Assembly (NCBI GenBank): GCA_910587475.1
Contig: CAJUMR010000012.1
Span: forward strand, 16,430-80,429
Length of the DNA stretch: 64,000 nucleotides
Source: an uncultured Muribaculaceae bacterium
Lineage (GTDB): Bacteria > Bacteroidota > Bacteroidia > Bacteroidales > Muribaculaceae
Direction: 5' to 3'
The notes under the pieces were generated by a model that had not been told where the DNA came from, searched no databases, and saw nothing but the letters and a program-made list of their open reading frames with translations. Shown here piece after piece: positions 24,921-33,138 of this stretch. Position 1 is the stretch's first letter. Every line of letters starts with the position of its first letter. The translations under genes were made by a program, and so were the position numbers.

Positions 24921-26549
24921 ATGAAAAAACTGTTATCTATCATTTGTGCAGCCATCGTCATATCGTCGTCGGCGGCTGCAGGTGAAGTGGCTCCGGTTCT
25001 TAAAGCCCACAATGCAGAAGCATCGAAACTTCTAAACCGGCGACAGATGGCTCATGCGCCTGCATCTCGTTCGTCTGAGGCCAAAGCGATCATCGACACC
25101 CCGGCCGGAAAACTGTCCGACAATATGTCGATGTCGGAGTTTGCCCTCTATCCCCGTGGATTTGAAATCTATCAGCGACAGGTGTCAGGCAAAGTGTCTG
25201 CCATTGTCGAAGGCGAAGACGGATGCCTGTACGTGAAAAATCCGATCGGAGTTTACACCACCGATTCATGGCTCAGACTCGAGCATCGCGAGGGATCACT
25301 TTATGTTGCCAAACTCCCCCAACCCGCAACCGAACCATGGGATTACGAGGGAGAATCGGTGTGCATGAATTTCGACCGCCTCTATTTTGACGAAGACGAA
25401 GGTTACTACTTCCCGTCGTTCAGCGAAAGCGAACTGTCGTTCAACTATGAAAACGGAGTGCTCACGTCGGTCGGTGAAATCGGCGAAGACGAAGATATGC
25501 CTGTGATGCTCGGCCTGACCTACGACATCTATGGTCCGGACGAAGCTGACGAGGCCTGGGCATGGTTCGGTGTCAACAACATCATTGTCCGTCCGGTCGA
25601 CGCAACACCGCTACAACTGCCCGAAGGCATTGAACCCACCAAAATGGTCATGGCATCATCTGCTGGCGAAACAGCCGTCAAGGTCGCTGTCAACGGAGAT
25701 GACATATATCTCCAGCCTGCTGCCGACCTGGGTTATGCCCTTGGCAAAATCAATGACGGCAAAGCCGTGTTCGACAGCTACCAATACGTCGGCATATCTG
25801 ACAATTCGCACTGCTACTTTGTCGGCGGTGAAAGCAAATTCATCGAGGACGAAGACTACTTCGACGGAGGCTACACCACCTACAGCCCCACCGACGGCAT
25901 CTCATTCAGCTATCTCTCTGACGACGCCGTCCTCAAAAGCGATGGCGCTGTAATCATCAACGAAGGCGACCAGTCATTCTATGCCAAAACCATATTTGAC
26001 AAACCGGTCATAAACAACTATCAGACTGTGGAAGCCGCTCCGGCCAACCCGGAGATCATCCGCTACAGCGAGTATGACGACTTCGACGAATACGGTGTGG
26101 TGGTGTTTGATCTTCCGACCGTTGCTGCCGATGGCTCAACGATAAGCAAGATAGACCTCTACTACAATATTTTCACCAAGGACAGCAGCGATCCTTATGT
26201 ATTCCGTCCCGGAATGTATGAGCTCATCAACTCTCCGATGACAAACATTCCATATGATTTTTCAGACGGCGGATATGACTTCTCTGTCAAGGGCACTCGC
26301 CACACAGTCGTGATCTACGAAGATCTCGGATCGATCGGAGTGCAAAGCGTCAACGCATCAGGCGAAAAGCTCTACAAATCTGACATCGTGTGGACCGACG
26401 GATCTGTCAGCGGCATCGAATCTGTTGCTGCCGACCACGACGGCGAAAGTGTATTGTTTGATCTCTCCGGACGCAAAGTAACCGATCCTGCCCCCGGTCT
26501 GTACATTCGCAGACAAGGCAGTCAATGCGAAAAAGTCGTCATCAGGTAA
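24921..26549 (+). CDS. Secreted protein with T9SS-like C-terminal sorting tail
   Basis: About 542 residues from MKKLLSIICAA, whose signal peptide ends near SSAAA; the Met at 24870 would place 17 extra residues before the signal peptide. The middle is acidic and beta-rich with no recognised domain. The end, SVLFDLSGRKVTDPAPGLYI then KVVIR, matches the pattern of type IX secretion C-terminal tails common in Bacteroidales. The protein is therefore expected at the cell surface or outside. A perfect 12-bp terminator follows 40 nt after the stop. Confidence 0.7.
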   Translation: MKKLLSIICAAIVISSSAAAGEVAPVLKAHNAEASKLLNRRQMAHAPASRSSEAKAIIDTPAGKLSDNMSMSEFALYPRGFEIYQRQVSGKVSAIVEGEDGCLYVKNPIGVYTTDSWLRLEHREGSLYVAKLPQPATEPWDYEGESVCMNFDRLYFDEDEGYYFPSFSESELSFNYENGVLTSVGEIGEDEDMPVMLGLTYDIYGPDEADEAWAWFGVNNIIVRPVDATPLQLPEGIEPTKMVMASSAGETAVKVAVNGDDIYLQPAADLGYALGKINDGKAVFDSYQYVGISDNSHCYFVGGESKFIEDEDYFDGGYTTYSPTDGISFSYLSDDAVLKSDGAVIINEGDQSFYAKTIFDKPVINNYQTVEAAPANPEIIRYSEYDDFDEYGVVVFDLPTVAADGSTISKIDLYYNIFTKDSSDPYVFRPGMYELINSPMTNIPYDFSDGGYDFSVKGTRHTVVIYEDLGSIGVQSVNASGEKLYKSDIVWTDGSVSGIESVAADHDGESVLFDLSGRKVTDPAPGLYIRRQGSQCEKVVIR

Positions 26550-26588
26550 GAGGGTGTCAAAAAGCCGGTAGCCGGCACAACATCTCAC

Positions 26589-26622
26589 AAAAAGTCCGTA
26601 GACCTATGTTTACGGACTTTTT
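26589..26622 (+). terminator. Intrinsic terminator
   Basis: Perfect 12-bp stem (26589-26600 and 26611-26622) with a 10-nt loop; the T-run forms the end of the 3' arm. It closes the T9SS-like gene. Confidence 0.85.
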
Positions 26623-26690
26623 GTTTATGCAACGACTCACTGAAGTCAAATTATATCATGAAGACAGACTGTTATTTACTCCAAAATCAC

Positions 26691-26698
26691 TAAATTTG
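26691..26698 (+). promoter_or_regulatory. -7 promoter element for GH43 gene
   Basis: TAAATTTG matches TAnnTTTG 40 nt upstream of the GH43 start codon, downstream of the preceding terminator. Confidence 0.5.
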
Positions 26699-26738
26699 CA
26701 TTTAGAATAACATAACCAACCTTCATCAATCAAAATTC

Positions 26739-28850
26739 ATGAACCTAAATCCTATTTCCACTGCTATCACATTGTTGATCGCATTTTCAGCCGCCACACC
26801 CCTCTCCGCTTCAGCCGACAATGAGATCAAAGTCGTGAAAGGCCAGGTCAGCGACTATTACATCCCTGTTGTAAAAGAACACTTGATCAAAGGCAAAGTA
26901 ACCGACCGCAATGGCCAACCGCTTGAAGGCGCTACAGTCATGTTCTTTGCATCGCCGATCCACTGCAACACCGATTCTGACGGCCGCTTCTCGCTCAAAG
27001 CCGTCGACAGCGACACCCTCCTCTATGTCTACTATCCGGGCATGCAACTGACCAATCATCCAGTCGGAAGCGATTTCGAGAATGTTACCGTGGTGCTCGA
27101 CAAAGCTCAGCCACGCCAATCGCTGCCTCGCCGCAAAGCAATCGCCACCGAATGGTACGACCCCGACAACTACAACCCCAAGACCTTCTGCAACCCCATC
27201 AACATCAGCTACAATTTCGAGCCGTTCAACAACAACTCGACGACCGGCGGATCGTTCCGTTCATCAGCCGACCCGATGGCTCTGATGTACGGCGACGAGA
27301 CATTCCTCTTTTCGACCAACCAGGACGGCTTCCACTACTCCAAAAACCTTACAGACTGGGAATTTGCACGCGCAAGTTTCAAACGCCGTCCGGCCGATGA
27401 CGATCAATGCGCTCCCGCAGCCTATGTGTCTGGCGACACACTGTTCTACACCGGATCGACCTACGAAGGCTTGCCCGTATGGTACTCAACAGATCCCAAA
27501 TCAGGCAAATTCAAACGCGCTATCGACCGCAATGCACTCCCCTCGTGGGATCCGTGCCTGTTTCTCGACGATGACGGGAAACTATATCTCTATTACGGCT
27601 CAAGCAACGAATATCCTCTGAAAGCCGTACAGATAAGCCGTGAGGATTTCTTCCCGGTCAGCAAGATCCACGACGTCATCGCCCTTCACCCCCGCGAGCA
27701 CGGATGGGAAAGATTCGGCATGAACAATGACGACGAGGTGACTCTGGCGCCATTCACCGAAGGTGCATACATGAACAAGCACAATGGCCGCTACTACCTG
27801 CAATACGGAGCACCCGGCACTGAGTTCAAAGTCTATGCCGACGGTGTATACGTCTCCGACAATCCACTCGGCCCATTCACCTATCAGCGCCACAACCCGA
27901 TGAGCTACAAACCCGGAGGCTTCGTTCAAGGCAGCGGACATGGCGGAACATTTGAAGATGCACAGGGACACTGGTGGCACGTTTCAACTTGTATGCTGTC
28001 TCTGAAATACAAATTCGAACGCCGCATCGGCCTCTATCCCGTCGGCTTCGACAACGACGGCATCATGTACAGTTCAGCCGCATTCGGAGATTACCCCAAC
28101 TTCAACTCTACCGCCGACATCGACAATCCGTCGGACCGCTTCGCCGGATGGATGTTGCTTTCCAAGGACAAGCCGGTCGAAGTTTCGTCGACCGATTCAA
28201 CCCTGACATCGTCAGCTATCACCGACGAAAGCATGCGCACCTATTGGGCCGCCAAGACATCGTCGCCCGATGAGTGGGTCATCCTCGATCTCGAGAAGCC
28301 GAAGGAGATCATGGCAATCCAGATCAACTACTACGACCACAAGGCCAATCAGTTTGACCGGGCCGACGATCTCTATCATCAATACCGTGTATATGCTTCT
28401 GACAACGGCAACGATTGGCAACTGATCATCGACAAAAGCGACAACGACCGCGATGTGCCTCACGACTATATAGAGCTGGCCAAGCCTCTCAACGCGCGCT
28501 ATCTGAAACTCGAAAACATTCACATGCCTGCCGGAAACTTCTGCCTGTCGGGCTTCAGAATTTTCGGAACTGACAACGACATCCCCGCTCCTGAGGCAGT
28601 AAAAGGCCTGACCGTGAAACGCGACAAGGCTGACAGCCGCAACGCCATGATCAGCTGGAAAGCATCGCCGCGAGCCTACGGCTACAACATCTATTACGGC
28701 ATAGCTCCCGACAAACTCTACAACGCCATTACTGTCTACGACGCTCTCGACTACGACATGCGCGGACTCGACGCCGACACCCCATATTACTTCGCAATCG
28801 AAGCTCTCGGTGAAGGAGGACGCTCTCCACTGTCAAAAACAATCAAATAA
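26739..28850 (+). CDS. Secreted family 43 glycoside hydrolase, multidomain
   Basis: 703 residues with a signal peptide (ending ATPLSASA). Domains in order: a carboxypeptidase-D regulatory-like beta-sandwich (about 45-120, GKVTDRNGQPLEGATVMFFA); a five-bladed GH43-type catalytic domain (about 140-455); an F5/8 type C-like module (about 475-610, ITDESMRTYWAAKTSSPDEW); and a fibronectin type III module (about 615-703). In the catalytic part, SADPMALM and WDPCLFLDDDGKLYLYYG place likely acidic residues, with TEGAYMNKHNGRYYL for the acid/base. It probably trims arabino- or xylo-side chains of plant glycans, but the subfamily cannot be set by eye. No SusC/D pair is adjacent. Confidence 0.85.
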   Translation: MNLNPISTAITLLIAFSAATPLSASADNEIKVVKGQVSDYYIPVVKEHLIKGKVTDRNGQPLEGATVMFFASPIHCNTDSDGRFSLKAVDSDTLLYVYYPGMQLTNHPVGSDFENVTVVLDKAQPRQSLPRRKAIATEWYDPDNYNPKTFCNPINISYNFEPFNNNSTTGGSFRSSADPMALMYGDETFLFSTNQDGFHYSKNLTDWEFARASFKRRPADDDQCAPAAYVSGDTLFYTGSTYEGLPVWYSTDPKSGKFKRAIDRNALPSWDPCLFLDDDGKLYLYYGSSNEYPLKAVQISREDFFPVSKIHDVIALHPREHGWERFGMNNDDEVTLAPFTEGAYMNKHNGRYYLQYGAPGTEFKVYADGVYVSDNPLGPFTYQRHNPMSYKPGGFVQGSGHGGTFEDAQGHWWHVSTCMLSLKYKFERRIGLYPVGFDNDGIMYSSAAFGDYPNFNSTADIDNPSDRFAGWMLLSKDKPVEVSSTDSTLTSSAITDESMRTYWAAKTSSPDEWVILDLEKPKEIMAIQINYYDHKANQFDRADDLYHQYRVYASDNGNDWQLIIDKSDNDRDVPHDYIELAKPLNARYLKLENIHMPAGNFCLSGFRIFGTDNDIPAPEAVKGLTVKRDKADSRNAMISWKASPRAYGYNIYYGIAPDKLYNAITVYDALDYDMRGLDADTPYYFAIEALGEGGRSPLSKTIK

Positions 28851-28877
28851 GGGGTCTAAAACAACTCCATCCACCTC

Positions 28878-28906
28878 AAAAAAGCGCAGAAATGCGCTTT
28901 TTTTGC
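28878..28906 (+). terminator. Intrinsic terminator after GH43 gene
   Basis: 11-bp stem (28878-28888 and 28893-28903) capped by a GAAA tetraloop, with a T7 run at its 3' side. Confidence 0.88.
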
Positions 28907-28984
28907 CATTATTATAAGCGTATATGGATTATTTTTCGCAACTTTGCGCAAAGAATCTAATTCTTAAACTCTACAAAAAACCAA

Positions 28985-29998
28985 ATGGAATTTTCTGCAG
29001 ATCTGATCGCCCAGCAAGTAGGGGGCACCGTTGAAGGTGACGGCTCGGTTACGGTCAGCACATTTTCAAAGATAGAGGAAGCTAAGCCCGGATCCATAAC
29101 ATTCCTGGCCAACCCTAAATATACCCATTATATCTACTCGACCGATGCGTCAATCGTATTGGTGCGCAAGGACTTCGTGACAGAAGGCGATATCAGGCCG
29201 ACGCTGATCAAAGTCGAAGACCCCTACGCTACCCTTTCGGCTCTGATGACCATGGTGGCCAAATTCATGTTCGTGATGCCGACAGGCATTGAACAACCCT
29301 GCCACATTGCCGAAGGCGTGGCCGTCGACGAAGACTCCTATGTCGGAGCATTCGCCTACATCGGCCAAGGTGCCAGACTCGGCAAAGGTGTCAAAATATT
29401 CCCCCAGACTTACATCGGCCGCAACGTTGTCATCGGCGACGGCACTATTATCTATCCCGGTGTCAAGATATACGACAGCTGCCACGTCGGAGCACGATGC
29501 ATAATCCACTCAGGAGCTGTAATCGGAGCCGACGGATTCGGCTTCGCACCTACACCCGACGGCTACCACAAAATACCGCAGATCGGAATCGTTGAAATAG
29601 GCAACGACGTTGAAATCGGAGCCAACACGACAGTCGACCGCGCTACAATGGGAGCTACACGTGTCGCCGATGGGGTCAAACTCGACAACCTCATTCAAGT
29701 GGCTCACAACGCCGAAGTCGGCCAATCGACCGTCATCGCTGCACAGACCGGCATAGCCGGCTCGACCAAAGTCGGGAAATGGTGTATGATCGGCGGTCAG
29801 GTAGGCTTTGCCGGACACATAAAAATCGGTGACAAGGTGCAGATCGGCGCACAGTCAGGTGTGCCAAACGACGTATCCGACGAAAGCCGCATAATGGGTT
29901 ATCCAGCTGTGCCCGCACGAGATTTCATGCGCCAGAGCGCCTATATCAAACGGCTTGGTGAGCTGTTCGAACGTGTAAAAAAACTTGAGGATAAATAA
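28985..29998 (+). CDS. lpxD: UDP-3-O-(3-hydroxyacyl)glucosamine N-acyltransferase
   Basis: 337 residues. An N-terminal uridine-binding domain (SITFLANPKYTHYIYSTDAS) precedes a left-handed beta-helix of hexapeptide repeats (GVKIFPQTYIGRNVVIGDGT and following), ending in a helical tail (RLGELFERVKKLEDK). The catalytic His region is NLIQVAHNAEVG. It adds the N-linked hydroxy fatty acid to UDP-3-O-acyl-GlcN, the third step of lipid A synthesis, in the cytoplasm. It is the first gene of the lpxD, lpxC-fabZ, lpxA operon. Confidence 0.97.
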   Translation: MEFSADLIAQQVGGTVEGDGSVTVSTFSKIEEAKPGSITFLANPKYTHYIYSTDASIVLVRKDFVTEGDIRPTLIKVEDPYATLSALMTMVAKFMFVMPTGIEQPCHIAEGVAVDEDSYVGAFAYIGQGARLGKGVKIFPQTYIGRNVVIGDGTIIYPGVKIYDSCHVGARCIIHSGAVIGADGFGFAPTPDGYHKIPQIGIVEIGNDVEIGANTTVDRATMGATRVADGVKLDNLIQVAHNAEVGQSTVIAAQTGIAGSTKVGKWCMIGGQVGFAGHIKIGDKVQIGAQSGVPNDVSDESRIMGYPAVPARDFMRQSAYIKRLGELFERVKKLEDK

Positions 29999-30049
29999 CC
30001 CCCTTCCTCGATCTCTATCAATCTCGACAATAAAAAAACTATATATCTC

Positions 30050-31432
30050 ATGAAGCAACAAACCCTCAAAGACAGTTTCAGCCTAAGCGGCAAAGGTCTT
30101 CATACAGGCGCGCAGATCGATGCGACATTCTGCCCTGCGCCTGAAAACCACGGATATAAAATACAACGTATCGATCTTGACGGCCAACCGATCATCGATG
30201 CTGTAGCCGACAATGTGATCGCTACAAACCGCGGCACAGTCATCGGTAAAGGCGATGTCGTTGTCAGCACAATCGAACACGCCATGGCAGCTCTCTACGC
30301 CGCCGGCATCGACAACTGTCTCATCAAGGTCAACGCTCCCGAACTGCCCATCCTCGACGGCAGCTCGAAACTCTATGTCGAAGAAATCAACCGCGTCGGC
30401 ATCGAAGAGCAAAAAGAAGACAAAGACTACTACATCGTTAAACATAAGATCGAAGTTGCCGACGAGACTACAGGTTCGAAAATCATCATTCTCCCCGACG
30501 ATGAATTCAGCGTTGAAGTCAAGGTCAACTTCGAGTCGCCCGTACTGTCAAACCAGTATGCTTCGATGGAGCATATCGAAGAATTTGCTTCCGAGATAGC
30601 GTCATCGCGCACTTTCGTATTTGTCCGCGAAATCGAACCTCTCGTGACTGCCGGACTGATCAAAGGCGGTGACCTCGACAACGCCATCGTCATCTACGAC
30701 TCCGAACTGCCGCAGGAACGCCTCGACCATATCGCCGACATGATGAACTCTCCTCACAGAGAAGTCGAATCATTCGGCTACATCAACACCCGTCCGCTCA
30801 GCCACGAGAACGAACCGGCACGCCACAAAGTGATAGACCTCATCGGCGACATCGCCCTGATCGGTCGCCCGCTCAAAGGCAAGGTCATCGCCACAAAACC
30901 CGGACATACGATCAATTCAGTAATGTCGAAGAAGATACGCAGCAACATTAAGCGTCAGGAAGTGCAGGCTCCCGTCTATGATCCCAATGTCGAACCAATC
31001 ATGGACAACAACCGCATCCGCGAACTGCTCCCCCACCGCTATCCGTTCCTCCTCGTCGACAAGATCATCGACAAGAGCGACAACTTCATCGTAGGCGTAA
31101 AGAACGTTACGACCAACGAGCCGTTCTTCCAGGGTCACTTCCCTCAGGAACCGGTAATGCCCGGCGTACTGCTCGTCGAAGCCATGGCTCAGACCGGCGG
31201 ACTGCTCGTACTCAGCGTTGTTGACGAACCCGAACGTTATTCGACCTACTTCATGAAGATCGACAACGTTAAGTTCCGCCAAAAAGTTGTCCCGGGCGAC
31301 ACTCTGCTCTTCCATGTATCATTCATGACACCCCTGCGCCGCGGCATGGCCGTGATGAAGGGTCTCGCATTCGTCGGCGAAAAGATCGTGTGCGAATGTG
31401 AGTTCATGGCTCAAATTATCAAAAACAAATAA
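30050..31432 (+). CDS. lpxC: Bifunctional LpxC deacetylase / FabZ dehydratase
   Basis: 460 residues carrying two enzymes. The N-terminal part (about 1-300) is LpxC, the zinc-dependent UDP-3-O-acyl-GlcNAc deacetylase, with STIEHAMAALYAAGI and RHKVIDLIGDIALIG holding metal-ligand and catalytic residues. The C-terminal part (about 315-460) is FabZ, the 3-hydroxyacyl-ACP dehydratase, with LLPHRYPFLLVDKI (from about 325) and FFQGHFPQEPVMPGVLLVEA. This fusion is characteristic of Bacteroidetes and joins the committed lipid A step to the enzyme that competes for its acyl-ACP substrate. Confidence 0.97.
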   Translation: MKQQTLKDSFSLSGKGLHTGAQIDATFCPAPENHGYKIQRIDLDGQPIIDAVADNVIATNRGTVIGKGDVVVSTIEHAMAALYAAGIDNCLIKVNAPELPILDGSSKLYVEEINRVGIEEQKEDKDYYIVKHKIEVADETTGSKIIILPDDEFSVEVKVNFESPVLSNQYASMEHIEEFASEIASSRTFVFVREIEPLVTAGLIKGGDLDNAIVIYDSELPQERLDHIADMMNSPHREVESFGYINTRPLSHENEPARHKVIDLIGDIALIGRPLKGKVIATKPGHTINSVMSKKIRSNIKRQEVQAPVYDPNVEPIMDNNRIRELLPHRYPFLLVDKIIDKSDNFIVGVKNVTTNEPFFQGHFPQEPVMPGVLLVEAMAQTGGLLVLSVVDEPERYSTYFMKIDNVKFRQKVVPGDTLLFHVSFMTPLRRGMAVMKGLAFVGEKIVCECEFMAQIIKNK

Positions 31433-31447
31433 TCAAAATTCCAGACA

Positions 31448-32224
31448 ATGAAACAACCTCTCGCATATATCCACCCCGCAGCCAAGATTGCGCCGTCGGT
31501 TGTCATCGATCCGTTTGTAACCATTGACCAGAATGTAGAGATCGGTGAAGGCACCCGCATCGGCAGCAACGTCACAATCCTTGAGGGTGCTCGCATCGGC
31601 AAGAACTGCAACATCTTCCCCGGAGCTGTCATCGGTGCAATACCTCAGGACCTGAAGTTCAGAGGCGAAGAAACAACAGCCATCATCGGCGACAACACCA
31701 CCATACGCGAATGTGTCACTGTCAACCGCGGCACTGCAGCAAAAGGCAAGACCGTCGTCGGCAACAACTGCCTCATCATGGCTTACTCTCACGTTGCCCA
31801 CGACTGCGTGGTTGGTGACAATGTAATCATCTCCAATGCGTCGCAGCTCGCAGGCGAAGTAGTCGTCGACAACTTTGCAGTGATCGGTGGAGGATCGCTC
31901 ATCCACCAGTTCTGCCACATCGGACCGCACGTCATGCTCCAAGGCGGAGCGCTTGTCAATAAAGACATTCCGCCCTACGTGAAAGCCGCACGCGAACCGA
32001 TTGCATATGCCGGAGTAAACTCCATCGGTCTGCGCCGCCGCAACTTCTCTAACGACACAATTCGCGAGATCCAGGACATCTACCGCTACCTCTACTTGTC
32101 GAGCATGAATGTCAGCGATGCCATCGAACGCATCGAGGCCGAACTGCCTGCTACAAAAGAGCGCGACGAAATCATCCTGTTCATCAAGAACTCAAAACGC
32201 GGCATCATCCGCGGTTACATGTAA
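31448..32224 (+). CDS. lpxA: Acyl-ACP--UDP-N-acetylglucosamine O-acyltransferase
   Basis: 258 residues, the usual LpxA length. Hexapeptide-repeat beta-helix (AKIAPSVVIDPFVTIDQNVE, IGEGTRIGSNVTI) with the family signature NRGTAAKGKTVVGNNCLIMAYSHVAHDC, whose His is the general base, and a helical C-terminal domain (SSMNVSDAIERIEAELPAT). It transfers a 3-hydroxyacyl chain to UDP-GlcNAc, the first lipid A step. It starts 15 nt behind lpxC-fabZ. The stop is followed after only 26 nt by the RNase P RNA. Confidence 0.97.
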   Translation: MKQPLAYIHPAAKIAPSVVIDPFVTIDQNVEIGEGTRIGSNVTILEGARIGKNCNIFPGAVIGAIPQDLKFRGEETTAIIGDNTTIRECVTVNRGTAAKGKTVVGNNCLIMAYSHVAHDCVVGDNVIISNASQLAGEVVVDNFAVIGGGSLIHQFCHIGPHVMLQGGALVNKDIPPYVKAAREPIAYAGVNSIGLRRRNFSNDTIREIQDIYRYLYLSSMNVSDAIERIEAELPATKERDEIILFIKNSKRGIIRGYM

Positions 32225-32250
32225 TATTTAACCCTTTCATCATAAAAAAA

Positions 32251-32649
32251 GCCGCGCCGGAGGGTCCGTCGCGAGCCGGCGCTGACTTCGGTCGGCGTCC
32301 GGCGCGAGGAAAGTCCGGGCAACAAAGAGCACCATATTTCCTAACGGGAAGCTGTCGGCAACGGCAGAGTAATGTGACAGAAAACAACCGCCGTGAGCCA
32401 TCCGGCTCACGGTAAGGGTGAAAAGGCGAGGTAAGAGCTCACCGGGCGCGATAGCGATATTGTGCGCCGCACATCTTATGGGTTGCAAGGTCAAGTATAC
32501 CGGCATCTAAGGGCTGCTCGTCCATTGCCGGGGGGTAGACCGCTTAAGCCCGGTGGCGACACCGGGATCAGATAAATGACGGACGGAGCGACGTAACTCT
32601 TCATCGAAAGTGCGTACTCTACATAACCCGGCTTATACTCCGGCGAGGC
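32251..32649 (+). ncRNA. rnpB: RNase P RNA, bacterial type A
   Basis: The conserved 5' P4 region GAGGAAAGTCCGGGC (about 32307-32321) and the 3' conserved region with ACATAACCCGGCTTAT (about 32621-32636) are both present. The ends pair to form helix P1 (GCCGCGCCGGAG at 32251-32262 against CTCCGGCGAGGC at 32638-32649). The length of about 400 nt is normal. This is the catalytic RNA that removes 5' leaders from pre-tRNAs. With only 26 nt after lpxA, it is either read from the lpx operon or has a promoter inside lpxA. Confidence 0.95.
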
Positions 32650-32686
32650 TTTATTTTATTTTCAACCGATAGCATCCAACGTAATT

Positions 32687-33130
32687 ATGGCAGAACGTAA
32701 CGACTGGTGGACTTGTCCGACCGAAAGCGAAGACGGACGTCTGATAATGGTTAGCGGACGGCGCGACGTCGATGTGTTCCGCCGCAACCCGAGATTCACC
32801 ATCCGCGTCGACATCACATGGCGCTACTCGACCGCGCCCGATGCGACGATGCCCGACGAAGCTACAGCCGAAATGATGGGCGACGTCACTGACGCGCTGA
32901 ACGACGAACTCACAAAAGACCCGGTAGCTGTGATGACCGGTATTTACACCGGCGCAGGCGAACGCAACTGGGTGTTCTACACTCTCAGCACCAACATCTT
33001 CACAAAGAAACTTAACGCCGCCCTAAGCGACATGCCGTTGCTACCGCTTGAAATCTCGGCGGAAAACGACCCTGACTGGCTCGAATACGACGAAATGCGC
33101 GAGCTCTCCGAAATCAGGGCCGACGACTGA
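32687..33130 (+). CDS. DUF695 domain protein
   Basis: 147 residues, acidic, no signal peptide. The sequence NDWWTCPTESEDGRLIMVSG at the start and GAGERNWVFYTLSTNIFTKK in the middle are the conserved blocks of DUF695, a small family found with immunity-like and hypothetical proteins. No reaction is known. It lies 37 nt after rnpB and is isolated from the convergent ADP-ribosylglycohydrolase gene by only 8 nt. Confidence 0.8.
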   Translation: MAERNDWWTCPTESEDGRLIMVSGRRDVDVFRRNPRFTIRVDITWRYSTAPDATMPDEATAEMMGDVTDALNDELTKDPVAVMTGIYTGAGERNWVFYTLSTNIFTKKLNAALSDMPLLPLEISAENDPDWLEYDEMRELSEIRADD

Positions 33131-33138
33131 GGTGCTCC

